Below are positions 1 to 8,977 of a stretch of 64,000 bases of DNA, piece after piece; the stretch's first letter is position 1, and every line of letters starts with the position of its first letter. Source of the DNA: Marinifilum sp. D714 (GTDB taxonomy: Bacteria; Bacteroidota; Bacteroidia; Bacteroidales; Marinifilaceae). The notes under the pieces are model-generated. The model was not told the origin of the DNA and did not search any database. It saw only the letters and a list, made by a program, of their open reading frames with translations. The position numbers and the translations under genes were made by a program. The stretch covers positions 310,001 to 374,000 of the forward strand of contig NZ_JALPNU010000003.1 of assembly GCF_030851345.1 (NCBI RefSeq). The letters run 5' to 3'.

Positions 1-2213
1 TCCCGCTCTACATAAAAACGGGAAGCCGAAGAATTGGTAACTGTAACGTCATTATCTCCAATAAGTCTCCAGGCTTGTGACCCTTCAGTATTACCCATTC
101 TCTCGTCAATAGCCATGGAGGTTGGAGCCATTACTTTTTCAACCTGTGGAATCTCGTTTCCACCCAAACTTGTACTTTGCGAAAAGGTGCTTACATTTGG
201 ATAAACGACATCCTTAACACTAAAAGCATCAGGTTCAAGACCCACCAAACCAACATGAGCATCCCAGTTTAATACACCAATAGAGTCGTTGTACACCCAT
301 AGAGCATCTGAAACGTTAGGGTTAACTGCTACGTCAGCTACAATATTTACATCTTCTCCCAAGCGAATGCCAGGGCCAGAATTGGTAGAAACAACTTTCA
401 CATCAGAAAGTTCTGACTCATTTCCCCAACGGTCATAAGCCTTAATCGCAAAATAATATGGAGTATTGGCATCCAATTCTTCGATCAGGTAATTCAGTTT
501 ATCACCTGCATTTGAATAGAATGATTTAATTACGGCAGAACTTGCATATTGAACCTTTTCGGCATCAAACTCATTTTTGCTCCAATAAATAGAATAGCTA
601 ACTGCTTTTCCATCATCTTCATCTGCAGGCACAGACCATGTTAGGGAAGCAAAATCCTGAGCTGCATTGACCGCTAAGTCGTTAATTTTTTCGGGAGCTT
701 TGGTTGCATCACCTGCTTGAAGAGCCATGGCTGCATCAATATATCCATTCCCCATCTTCCCTTTCGCAAAATCTTCAACGAAAGGATCAATATCGTGAAC
801 TGAAGTCAGCAAGTGTCTTTTCAAACCCTCAGCTGTAATATTCCCTTTGAACTTCGATACGACCAAAGCAGCAATACCTGAAACATGTGGACAAGCCATT
901 GAAGTACCCTGTAAATAGGCATATTTATCTCCAGGAGAAGTACTTAAAATCCCCGCTTCACGTGCAATTCCCATGTTTCCACCAGGAGCCGCTACATCAA
1001 CCCAATCACCATAATTGGAGTAACCTGCACGACCGTTGTCAGGACCAAGTGAAGATACAGCAACACAAGGCTCATAATAAGCAGGGTAAGCATTCATTTC
1101 AGCTCCATTATTACCAGCGGCAAAAATGGCAACCCCACCTTTCATAGCGCTACCTAAATAATTACCTGCTTCTGCAATAAAGTAGTCAATCGCATCCAAT
1201 ACTGCCTGGTCGTAATGATTGTGAGTCTTCCATCCCCATGAGTTCTGAGAAATAACGGCTCCCATATCAGCTGCGTAAACCAGAGCGTTAGCAAAACCAC
1301 CAACTCCACCATCTTCAGTAAAAATCTGGCAGGAGATCATTTTTACACCAGTACCTTCGGTTCCATCACCACCAGCAACACCAGCAACACCAATACCATT
1401 GTTGTTTACCGCACCTACAGTTCCTGCAACATGTGTTCCATGGTAATGATCTGTGATCTCACCTGAGTTGGTTACAAAGTTGTATCCATAGATATCATCA
1501 GGGTAACCGTTTCCATCATCATCAACTCCTGCCACTCCATTCAGCTCTGCCTCATTCACCCACATATTAGCAGCTAAATCCTCATGATCAACATCAATAC
1601 CACCATCAATAATAGCTACCACAACATCTGAAGAACCTGTTGTTTCCTTCCAGGCTTCAAATAAATTAATGTCAGCACCTGGTATAGCTCCATCCACAAC
1701 AGTTCCATCATTATTGTAATGCCATTGTGCATTCAAAGCTGGATCATTCATTGGCAATTCTTCGGAGGTAAGAACAGGAGCCTCACTTGGCTGTGGTCCA
1801 TCGATTAACTGAACTTCACCAATGGTTTCTGCAATGCTTACTTCTCCTAATTGTGTATAAGATTTTGCTACTTCTGCGGCATTTAAACTAGCATCGAATT
1901 TTACTTCATACCACAAGTGTAAACCGTGTTTGCGGTGTTTGTCTTCATGTGCTGGAGCATAAGGGAATACACGCTCCAAATGATATGCTGACACTTTTGC
2001 TGATACTGCATCAAAAGCAGATATGCCAGTTTTTACGCCACGGCGTGTAGTTTTAAAGCTTTTCGTGGCTGCTGATAATTCGGGTTTAAACTTTATTCTA
2101 ATGGCACCTTTCTGTGCTCCATTCTCGTATTCCTGTGCATTGGCAACTCCTGTTACGAGGATGCAGGATACGAGTAGTAAGAATAAAAATTTCAATCGTA
2201 ATCTTTTTTTCAT
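1..2213 (-). CDS. Secreted S8 (subtilisin-like) serine peptidase with FN3-like domain, C-terminus off the window
   Basis: At least 737 residues read from the ATG at 2213 to the left edge with no stop, so the 3' end is missing. An N-terminal signal peptide (basic start, about 18 hydrophobic residues, then ANAQE) points to export. A propeptide-like stretch fills about residues 30-130. The S8 triad is visible: Asp in AIIDGGID, His in HGTHVAGT and Ser in GTSMACPHVS. After the catalytic domain comes a fibronectin type III-like domain (SYSIYWSKNEF ... TPYYFAIKAYDRWGNES), then a beta-rich segment that runs off the edge. The family cleaves extracellular protein; in Bacteroidota such proteins often end in a secretion tail, which cannot be checked here. 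The family call is firm; the substrate is unknown. Confidence 0.95.
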   Translation of the reverse strand, partial: MKKRLRLKFLFLLLVSCILVTGVANAQEYENGAQKGAIRIKFKPELSAATKSFKTTRRGVKTGISAFDAVSAKVSAYHLERVFPYAPAHEDKHRKHGLHLWYEVKFDASLNAAEVAKSYTQLGEVSIAETIGEVQLIDGPQPSEAPVLTSEELPMNDPALNAQWHYNNDGTVVDGAIPGADINLFEAWKETTGSSDVVVAIIDGGIDVDHEDLAANMWVNEAELNGVAGVDDDGNGYPDDIYGYNFVTNSGEITDHYHGTHVAGTVGAVNNNGIGVAGVAGGDGTEGTGVKMISCQIFTEDGGVGGFANALVYAADMGAVISQNSWGWKTHNHYDQAVLDAIDYFIAEAGNYLGSAMKGGVAIFAAGNNGAEMNAYPAYYEPCVAVSSLGPDNGRAGYSNYGDWVDVAAPGGNMGIAREAGILSTSPGDKYAYLQGTSMACPHVSGIAALVVSKFKGNITAEGLKRHLLTSVHDIDPFVEDFAKGKMGNGYIDAAMALQAGDATKAPEKINDLAVNAAQDFASLTWSVPADEDDGKAVSYSIYWSKNEFDAEKVQYASSAVIKSFYSNAGDKLNYLIEELDANTPYYFAIKAYDRWGNESELSDVKVVSTNSGPGIRLGEDVNIVADVAVNPNVSDALWVYNDSIGVLNWDAHVGLVGLEPDAFSVKDVVYPNVSTFSQSTSLGGNEIPQVEKVMAPTSMAIDERMGNTEGSQAWRLIGDNDVTVTNSSASRFYVER

Positions 2214-2426
2214 AGAAATTTGTTTTGAGTAAATCACTTTATTAATTCATTAGATTCAGGACATCCACTATGGGCTGTTGTTTTGGGTATTCATTGTTTA
2301 TGGGTTATTTTGTCTTGTTGTCTTTTCCTCTTGGCCAAAAACAATCGTTCATGACCATTGTAAAAAAACCAGAGATTGATAATTTCAACTCCCAAATTTT
2401 ATAGTTCGAAAAAGCAACACTTGTAG

Positions 2427-2570
2427 TTATTTCGTTTTTTGATCTCTCTTTTTCTCAATCGACTCCAGTATCTTTCGCAAAGCTTCTGTCTCATTTTTTT
2501 TCTTATCAATGAGTTCAAGAATTTCTTTCTCTCGATCTGTTAGTTCTTTAGTTTTCTTTTCCCAATTCAT
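2427..2570 (-). CDS. Possible 47-residue charged helical protein
   Basis: A short reading frame from an ATG at 2570 gives a highly charged peptide (many K, E, D, R) predicted to be one long helix or coiled coil. Its N-terminal part, LTDREKEILELI, resembles helix 1 of a LuxR/GerE HTH, but the rest of the HTH is absent. No strong ribosome binding site is visible. It lies alone between the subtilisin gene and the TPR regulator. It may be a genuine micro-gene, the remnant of a regulator, or chance. Confidence 0.3.
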   Translation of the reverse strand: MNWEKKTKELTDREKEILELIDKKKNETEALRKILESIEKKRDQKTK

Positions 2571-2873
2571 ATGCTGGCAATTTTATTTGCTCACAATGAT
2601 AGACGGTATTTAATAGAGAAAAGAAGGATGTGCCTTATCAGGAATCTTCAACAATTAAAAATGACCTTAGAAATGGCTCTACATTCCTATTTAGACACCA
2701 TAGCGGCACCTTAACAAAAACACATTAACAATTAATTGTCTGACACTTACGAATAGACAGTACTCAAAACACTCCAAATCTTAAAACAGAGTATGAATAC
2801 AATTTTTAGGGGTAAAACAGTTGGCGTTAGGAAAGTAGAATTAAAAGGAAAGTCCTATACTATCGGAAATAGT

Positions 2874-2906
2874 AATCAGCTGATTTCAAATGAAATTCAG
2901 CTGATT
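2874..2906. repeat. 33-bp imperfect palindrome
   Basis: The arms AATCAGCTGATTTCA and TGAAATTCAGCTGATT pair over about 15 bp with one bulged A and a very small loop. No T-run follows on either strand, so it is not a typical terminator. It lies in the 2571-3052 gap, where I see no convincing gene; a 69-codon frame at 2793-3002 spans the hairpin but has no recognisable features. Confidence 0.6.
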
Positions 2907-3052
2907 AATTCAATAAAAAAAGAATATTTCTGGCGAGTAAATAAATCAGACTTGAGATGTCCTGATCAATTGCTCTGCATTATAACATTCAATTGGCATT
3001 AATATCTCATTTCATGCATGTTGCAAACACTCACAACAAAGGAAATGAATCT

Positions 3053-4684
3053 TTACAATTCGGATAAGAAAGTAACCAAATTCACATCCTTGCCCGTAAG
3101 ATCCAGCTTCTTGCGAATACGGGATCTGGACACTTCAATACTTTTCACACTTTGGTGAATGATACTGGAAATCTCCTTGCTGGTCATGTTCAGTTTTAAA
3201 AATGCACAAAGCTTAACTTCTGAAGGAGACAAGTTTGGGAATCGTTCCTGTAATTTCTTGTAGTAATCGTTATGAACCTGTTGAAAACGCAGCTCAAATT
3301 CTTCCCACACATCCTGATCGGCGCCAGCCTGAAGGTCGAAAATGATCTTTTGAATGGGCTCCTTGTTTTCTTGTTTTAGCTGGGATTTCAGCTGTAACAA
3401 ACGACTGGAAACACTTGTAATCAATTCATTTTTCTTTAAAAGGTACATGACATTGGTGGTAAGCTCCTTGTTCTTAATCTCCAAATCCTGATTCTTCAGA
3501 ACCAAATCTTTTTCCAATGTCTGCTTCTCTAAACTAATTGCCTTGGCTCTACTCTTTATAAAACCATAAAGCAATCCGGTAATGATCATTCCCAAAACCA
3601 AAATGGCCATCAGAAAAAGGTAAATCATTTCCTTGCGTTGCTGCTTTACCTGCCTCTCTTTTTCAAGCTTATCGAACTCGTATTGCATTTGTAGACTGGT
3701 AACTTCGCGAACCGATGCTTCATTGATAATACTATCGTTATATGCATGAAATTTCTGGTAAGCCATCAAAGCTCCATCCGAATCGCCCAACTCTTTTTTT
3801 ATTTGTGAAATAGTCTGGTAGGCTTCCATTAAAGACAGCATCGATCCTGCTTCACTGGCCAAATCTTTCCCAATATTGGCCTCGTCCAAAGCTTTTTGAA
3901 ATGCTCCTGTTTTCCGATAATACTCGGCCATAAACAGGTGTGATCGAGACATGCCATTTTTATCATTTATTGCCTTACGTGCTTGTAACGAGAGTTTCAT
4001 ATATTCCAATGATTCTTCATACTTGCCTGTTTCCATGGAAACTTTTCCAAGATTGTTATAGATAACACCCAAATTCAATTTATCATCAAACTTTTTGGCT
4101 CCTTTCAAAGCCTTTAGAAAGTAAGTTTTGGCTATTTCATACTCTTTTTTCACATTGTAACAGTTCCCAATGCTATTGTAAAAAGCATGATGTTGAGTAT
4201 AGTAAGTCGAATCTCCCATCGCTAGAATTTTATTCTGCATGGAAAGAGCTGCCTTATAATGTTCCAATGCTTTATCGTACTCCAGCAAGCGATAAAAAAT
4301 ACTTCCCATATTGTGCTCCACCCCCACCAAAGAGGTATGGTCCTTTTCTTCTTCAAATATCTTTTTACTCTTTAGGTAATGGTCCAGGGAACGATCATAT
4401 ATACCTTTTCGAAATAAGATATCAGCTATTTTCTTATGGCTTCTAGCCTGTAGTAATCTCAACTTACCTGAATTAGCAAGCCCAAGGGCTGAATTTGCAT
4501 ATTCAAGACTTTGTTTAAAATCTGTAAACTGATAGGTATCTGATAATTCAAGAAGTATTTTAACTTTGGTACTATCTTCCGTTGCTGCTTCCATTCGCAT
4601 ACTCAAGCTATCGACCAGAAAACGTTCCTGGGCCAGAAGCATCAATGGGAGCAAAAGAACTGATAGTAAAACGTAACGTTTCAT
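3053..4684 (-). CDS. TPR-containing membrane regulator with C-terminal LuxR-like HTH
   Basis: 543 residues from the ATG at 4684, chosen because it puts a clean signal peptide (KRYVLLSVLLLPLMLLAQ) at the N-terminus; the frame is open further upstream. Residues 30-320 form tandem TPR-like helical pairs (for example HNMGSIFYRLLEYDKALEHYKAAL and YNNLGKVSMETGKYEESLEYM). One transmembrane helix follows near residue 360 (IYLFLMAILVLGMIITGLLYGF), then a coiled coil and a C-terminal GerE-like HTH (LSPSEVKLCAFLKLNMTSKEISSI ... VEVSRSRIRKKL-like). This layout is common in Bacteroidota and is thought to sense a periplasmic or envelope signal through the TPRs and act through the cytoplasmic HTH. Targets are unknown; no adjacent operon is obvious. 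Confidence 0.85.
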   Translation of the reverse strand: MKRYVLLSVLLLPLMLLAQERFLVDSLSMRMEAATEDSTKVKILLELSDTYQFTDFKQSLEYANSALGLANSGKLRLLQARSHKKIADILFRKGIYDRSLDHYLKSKKIFEEEKDHTSLVGVEHNMGSIFYRLLEYDKALEHYKAALSMQNKILAMGDSTYYTQHHAFYNSIGNCYNVKKEYEIAKTYFLKALKGAKKFDDKLNLGVIYNNLGKVSMETGKYEESLEYMKLSLQARKAINDKNGMSRSHLFMAEYYRKTGAFQKALDEANIGKDLASEAGSMLSLMEAYQTISQIKKELGDSDGALMAYQKFHAYNDSIINEASVREVTSLQMQYEFDKLEKERQVKQQRKEMIYLFLMAILVLGMIITGLLYGFIKSRAKAISLEKQTLEKDLVLKNQDLEIKNKELTTNVMYLLKKNELITSVSSRLLQLKSQLKQENKEPIQKIIFDLQAGADQDVWEEFELRFQQVHNDYYKKLQERFPNLSPSEVKLCAFLKLNMTSKEISSIIHQSVKSIEVSRSRIRKKLDLTGKDVNLVTFLSEL

Positions 4685-4861
4685 AGATTGAGGGGTTTGT
4701 TTGGTTGTTTGTAATTTTTTCTTGATGTGCCAAATTATTTGGCACATTGCTTATACGATGCAGGCAATACCCAATGGTTGCGTATAAACAATCTCTTTTC
4801 TTCCTAGTCCTTGCTTAGACTTCTCTACCCCAGAATATACGAAATTTACAGGGAAAAACAT

Positions 4862-5083
4862 TTATTTGTTTAGATAACGTGAAGAATCCCATTTCAGGTA
4901 AGAATAAAATAAATAGGCAATTGCACCCACAATGGGAATCAAAAGAATGACAAGTGAGTAAATCAGTAAGAATCTGTTTTTTTCATTTCGGATCACAAAA
5001 TAGATAGACACAACACTTAGTAGTAAATGAACTATAAGTAAAAGAATCCAATCATCAGGGCTAATTACATCAGACATATTCAT
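4862..5083 (-). CDS. Small two-helix membrane protein, PLDc_N-like
   Basis: 73 residues with two hydrophobic helices (WILLLIVHLLLSVVSIYFVI and FLLIYSLVILLIPIVGAIAYLFY), separated by a short charged loop RNEKNR, and a basic C-terminus. The ...IPIVGAIAYLFYSY end resembles the phospholipase D N-terminal membrane domain (PLDc_N), which also occurs as a stand-alone small protein. It has no partner in its own operon. The membrane assignment is secure; the function is unknown. Confidence 0.65.
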   Translation of the reverse strand: MNMSDVISPDDWILLLIVHLLLSVVSIYFVIRNEKNRFLLIYSLVILLIPIVGAIAYLFYSYLKWDSSRYLNK

Positions 5084-5393
5084 ACGATGATATTTTGGTT
5101 CGATCGAAAGAATTGAAAAATTGTTTACAAACCCAAAGCTTACTCCTTAGGAATTTACCTTACCTGCCATAGCAATACCATAGCAGCAACTTTCATTCTC
5201 TTGATAATAAGATTAGAAAAAAGATAGAAGCAATATTTACTTATTTATCCCATTGATCTGAAACTATTCGAATTGAATTTCCAAAACTGTTATTTGATTT
5301 CGAAATGATTCAATAGGTAAGTACTTTTTCAATTGAAGGATGAAATATTTTTCGAAGCCAAATAAAATCAATCCCTACAAGAAATTAATACAT

Positions 5394-5421
5394 AAAAAAG
5401 GCAACACAACGTGCTGCCTTT
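5394..5421 (-). terminator. Rho-independent terminator of the M18 aminopeptidase gene
   Basis: Read on the minus strand, the stem AAAGGCA / TGCCTTT is followed by a T-run (TTTTTT). It lies about 25 bp after the stop codon at 5447. The remainder of the gap from 5084 to 5393 shows no gene or further structure. Confidence 0.75.
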
Positions 5422-5446
5422 AAATATTATCTAATAAGTTGAATTC

Positions 5447-6748
5447 TTACAATCCAAAGAAATAAGTAAACACCTTACGAACGTATGTATTATCTTCTAC
5501 TCCACCTGTTTCGCGAACCGAGTGCATTCCGAACATTGGGTTACCTATATCTACAGTGCGGATATCAACCTGACCTGTTGACACATTACCAAGAGTGCTA
5601 CCTCCAACTAAATCGGAACGGTTCACAAACTTTTGATAAGGAACATCAGCATTCTTACACAATGTTTCGAATACTGTACCCGAATCACCATCGGTAGTAT
5701 ATTTTTGATTTGCGTGGATCTTAATTACCGGTCCTTTATTAATAAACGGGCGGTTGGTAGGATCGTGCTTCTCACCAATATTTGGATGTACAGCGTGAGC
5801 CATATCCGCCGAAATCATGAAAGAGCTGTAGATGGCACGGTGCAATGCTTCCATATCTTTACCCAATTTGAAAACAATGCGCTGCAAGATGTGACGCAAT
5901 ACTGGAGAACCTGCTCCCTGCTTGGTTACACTTCCAACTTCTTCGTTATCGAAAATAGCAAGCATCTGCGTTTTCTTAGAGTTACCAACCGACAATAAAG
6001 CCTTTAAACCTGCATGAGCCATTGCCAAGTCATCCAAGCGTGGAGAAGAGATAAATTCATCATTCAATCCGAAGATGCATCCTTTTTCAACTTCAAATAG
6101 ATTCACATCAAAATCGATAATGGCTTCAGCATCAATTTTCAATTCTTCGGCAATCAATTTCACCAAACAATTGTCCTTTTCCATTTCTTCTGTAATCATA
6201 GAAAGCAATGGAAGCATATCTTTCTGCTTGTTCAAGGCAACACCATCGTTTACTGCACGGTTCAGGTGAATTGCCAGATTAGGAATCACCATCAAAGGAC
6301 GATCAATCTTTACATACAAATGTTCTGGATGCAAAGGATCATTTGATTTTACCGACACACGACCAGCAATAGAAAGTGGACGATCCATCCATGTGTTCAG
6401 GATTGGACCACCGTATACTTCTGTATTTAATTTGATATAGTTTCCTTCAACTTCAATTTCAGGATTTGGTTTGATTTTAAAACCTGGTGCATCAGAGTGA
6501 GCACAAATCATTTGGAATCCTTCCTCTTCAATCTCTCCTGTTCCAATCTGAAAAGCGAAAATAGCTGATCCATTTTTGCTTGTAAAGTACTTTCCACCTT
6601 TTTCAATTTTCCATTCTTCACGAAGATCTAACTCCTGAAAACCAGCATCATTCAACTCCTTTCTGATGTTATTAACGGCATGATAAGTACTTGGACTTTC
6701 ATGAATAAAATCGATTAATTCTTGTGCTTGTTGTTTTGAATTACTCAT
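5447..6748 (-). CDS. M18 family aminopeptidase
   Basis: 433 residues, normal for the family. M18 enzymes are cytosolic, di-zinc, dodecameric aminopeptidases that remove N-terminal residues (often Asp or Glu) from peptides. Metal-ligand motifs are all present: CAHSDAPGF (His84, Asp86), DDLAMAHAGL, FDNEEVGS (Glu pair) and MISADMAHAVHPN, with the late His in LVGGSTLGNVSTGQVDIRTVDIGNPMFGMHSVRE. The ATG at 6748 is the natural start (MSNSKQQAQELIDFIHESPSTYHAV is the family's typical opening). It is a single gene with its own terminator. Confidence 0.95.
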   Translation of the reverse strand: MSNSKQQAQELIDFIHESPSTYHAVNNIRKELNDAGFQELDLREEWKIEKGGKYFTSKNGSAIFAFQIGTGEIEEEGFQMICAHSDAPGFKIKPNPEIEVEGNYIKLNTEVYGGPILNTWMDRPLSIAGRVSVKSNDPLHPEHLYVKIDRPLMVIPNLAIHLNRAVNDGVALNKQKDMLPLLSMITEEMEKDNCLVKLIAEELKIDAEAIIDFDVNLFEVEKGCIFGLNDEFISSPRLDDLAMAHAGLKALLSVGNSKKTQMLAIFDNEEVGSVTKQGAGSPVLRHILQRIVFKLGKDMEALHRAIYSSFMISADMAHAVHPNIGEKHDPTNRPFINKGPVIKIHANQKYTTDGDSGTVFETLCKNADVPYQKFVNRSDLVGGSTLGNVSTGQVDIRTVDIGNPMFGMHSVRETGGVEDNTYVRKVFTYFFGL

Positions 6749-6858
6749 AGTGTATGTTTTAATATTGTCTTCAAAATTTGAGTTTCAAATCTACATTATT
6801 TTTTAGGTTTGGCAAGTACTTTAGGTACTATATGGACTCATTTTTCGTTCAATAGTTT

Positions 6859-6866
6859 TATATTTG
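6859..6866 (+). promoter_or_regulatory. Possible Bacteroidota -7 box (TATATTTG) upstream of the DnaQ-BRCT gene
   Basis: TATATTTG matches the TAnnTTTG -7 consensus and lies 33 bp before the ATG at 6899. No clear -33 TTTG is seen at the right distance, so this is only half a promoter. Confidence 0.4.
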
Positions 6867-6898
6867 CTCTAATCTGATTACCCTAATAAAAACTAACT

Positions 6899-8197
6899 AT
6901 GACAAACGATCCAATACTGGAACTATATAAGCATCAATTTGCCATTATCTCACTTGAAACAACCGGTATTTCACCTCAACATGGTGATCATTTGGTTGAG
7001 TTGGCCATTCAAACCGTGAACTGGAACGGAGAATTATTGGATAGCTATGAAACATTAATTCACCCAGGAAAAGATATTGAAGGATTTCAAATTCATGGCA
7101 TAACCGATGACATGGTGAAAAATGCACCTTCAGCTTCAGAAATTGTTCCTGATATTCTTTCTCGCCTAAATGGCAAAACTTTGGTTGCTCACGATTTGGA
7201 TTTTGCTGTTCGCTTTTTAGAACCAATTCTAAATGACAGCATGCCTAAATTGAAAGGGATTTGTACTCTTAAGCTATTCGATTTGGTTGCTCCAGATTCT
7301 GGTCTACGTAGATTAGAACAGCTATGTACTTATTACGATATTGAATTTTCAGTACGCCATTCTGCCAAGTCTGATTCTTTGGCAACGGCCAAGCTTTTCT
7401 CCATACTGAAGAATTTATATGCTCAGCAAAACGAGATCGAAGACTTCGTTGAAAACTTCCTTCACCTAATAAAAATTGAAGATTGCCCAAAGGAACGCAA
7501 TATCTTCATGAAGCGAAAGGAAGCAAAAAACATAGCTAATATCCAGAAAAACAAACTTTACGATTTACTAAACAGGTTAACTTCAAGTGCTGGAGATTCT
7601 GTTCCTGTACGTCAGTATTTGAATGTTTTGGATCGTGCTTTGGCAGATCGCATTTTAGAAGAAAAAGAGATTTTCTCTTTGGTAGATTTGGCAACAGCCT
7701 ACAAACTCTCGAAAGAGCAGGTAATGGAAATTCATGAGGAATACTTGCGCAAGCTGATTCGCATTTACCTATTGGATGAAATTCTAACAAATGCCGAAAT
7801 GGATGATCTTCATTTGGTTTCTGATTTGCTTTGTATTCTTCCAAAAGAGTTGGATTTGTTAATTAAATACGAGCGCACTAAAATTCCAATTACTACACCT
7901 GGAGTACAGAAACAATTAAAATCATTGACAGGAAAGAGCGTTTGTTTCTCTGGTCATCTAAATTGCAAAATCAACGGCCAACGAATCGATCGTGAATTGG
8001 CTCAACAGTTGGTAAAAGAACGTGGACTAATCGTTAAAAGAGTAGTCTCTAAAAATGTAGATTACCTTATCACTGCTTATGCTGAACAATTCTCTGGAAA
8101 AGGTCGCAAAAATCGCAAAGCCATGGAATATCATGTAAATGTAATAGATGAGAAAATCTTCTGGGAGATGATTGGCGTAGTTGTAGACAATGAATAA
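6899..8197 (+). CDS. DnaQ-like (Pol III epsilon family) 3'-5' exonuclease fold plus BRCT domain, catalytic site degenerate
   Basis: 432 residues. Residues 10-175 have the RNase T/DnaQ fold: SLETTGISP, the IHGITDDMV motif, LVAHDLDFAVRFL and HSAKSDSLATA. In active DEDDh enzymes the first motif is DxETTG and the second HNxxFDxxFL. Here the first Asp is Ser18 and the second-motif Asp is Ala103, while Glu20, His154 and Asp159 remain. Two of four metal-binding acids are therefore lost. Residues about 342-425 are a BRCT domain (LTGKSVCFSGHL ... VVSKNVDYLITA), as found in bacterial ligases and some exonucleases. Probably a DNA-binding or scaffold protein rather than a nuclease; this is inference from the missing residues. 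Confidence 0.85.
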   Translation: MTNDPILELYKHQFAIISLETTGISPQHGDHLVELAIQTVNWNGELLDSYETLIHPGKDIEGFQIHGITDDMVKNAPSASEIVPDILSRLNGKTLVAHDLDFAVRFLEPILNDSMPKLKGICTLKLFDLVAPDSGLRRLEQLCTYYDIEFSVRHSAKSDSLATAKLFSILKNLYAQQNEIEDFVENFLHLIKIEDCPKERNIFMKRKEAKNIANIQKNKLYDLLNRLTSSAGDSVPVRQYLNVLDRALADRILEEKEIFSLVDLATAYKLSKEQVMEIHEEYLRKLIRIYLLDEILTNAEMDDLHLVSDLLCILPKELDLLIKYERTKIPITTPGVQKQLKSLTGKSVCFSGHLNCKINGQRIDRELAQQLVKERGLIVKRVVSKNVDYLITAYAEQFSGKGRKNRKAMEYHVNVIDEKIFWEMIGVVVDNE

Positions 8198-8224
8198 CTA
8201 TCAATTAACAATGAATAATTATTC

Positions 8225-8845
8225 CTAGTCGATGATCAAATCTTCCATCTTCATCCTCTTTCTGGCTTTTGGATGTTCATCAGGATAACCAATTGGCAAC
8301 ACCGCTACCGGATACAGGTTTGCATCCCATCCAAACAGTTCGCTAATTGCTTTCTCATCAATCAGTCTCATCCAACAGGTTCCTAAACCGAAATCCAATG
8401 CTCTTAAAGCAATATGCTCTACTGCAATTGCGATATTAAATGCAACCGACTTGGCTAAATCTTCCTTTTTTAATAATGATTTTGCTTTTGTCGTTTTATT
8501 CAAGATTTCACAAATCTCATTATCGAAAACTCCTATTTCTCCCAGATCCTGAACTCCTGAAACACGACCATCTATGTAGCCCTGAACATCTGCACAAATA
8601 ACCAAAACAACTGGTGCTTGACTCACAAATTTTTGATCAAATGAATATTCCTGAAGCTTTTTCCTGGTTTCGATATCTCGAACGATTTTAAATCTCCACG
8701 GTTGGGAGTTACATCCTGAGGGAGCAAGTCTAGCTGCCTCCAACAATTCCATTAAAATCTCATCTGAAAAATCATCAGGCTTAAATTTGCGAATACTTCT
8801 TCTTTCTTGAATGGCTTCTTTTGTACTAAGCTCTCTATATTTCAT
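8225..8845 (-). CDS. Nitroreductase family FMN oxidoreductase
   Basis: 206 residues from the ATG at 8845 (MKYRELSTKEAI); the longer frame needs a TTG start and adds an unlikely basic tail. The family's opening AIQERRSIRKFKPDDFSDE, the flavin-contacting LEAARLAPSGCNSQPWRF, and the late ALDFGLGTCWMRLID and AVLPIGYPDE are all present. Members are FMN-bound dimers that reduce nitro, quinone or other electrophilic compounds with NAD(P)H. It converges tail to tail with the DnaQ-BRCT gene and lies just downstream of the terpenoid genes on the same strand, but about 130 bp away, so it need not belong to them. Confidence 0.9.
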   Translation of the reverse strand: MKYRELSTKEAIQERRSIRKFKPDDFSDEILMELLEAARLAPSGCNSQPWRFKIVRDIETRKKLQEYSFDQKFVSQAPVVLVICADVQGYIDGRVSGVQDLGEIGVFDNEICEILNKTTKAKSLLKKEDLAKSVAFNIAIAVEHIALRALDFGLGTCWMRLIDEKAISELFGWDANLYPVAVLPIGYPDEHPKARKRMKMEDLIID

Positions 8846-8977
8846 CTGTGTGTTTGCTTTATTTTTTAAGGGTGGCAAAACTAATAAGAACAGATTAAAG
8901 TATTTAAACTTTTAATGAGAATTAAATAAATCTGGGACAGCTCCTACTTATTGCGAATCTCACTTGGAGTAAGAGTC

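Noticed and set aside
2793-3002. 69-codon plus-strand frame
   Set aside because: No similarity, no signal or domain, weak start context, and a palindrome accounts for part of it.
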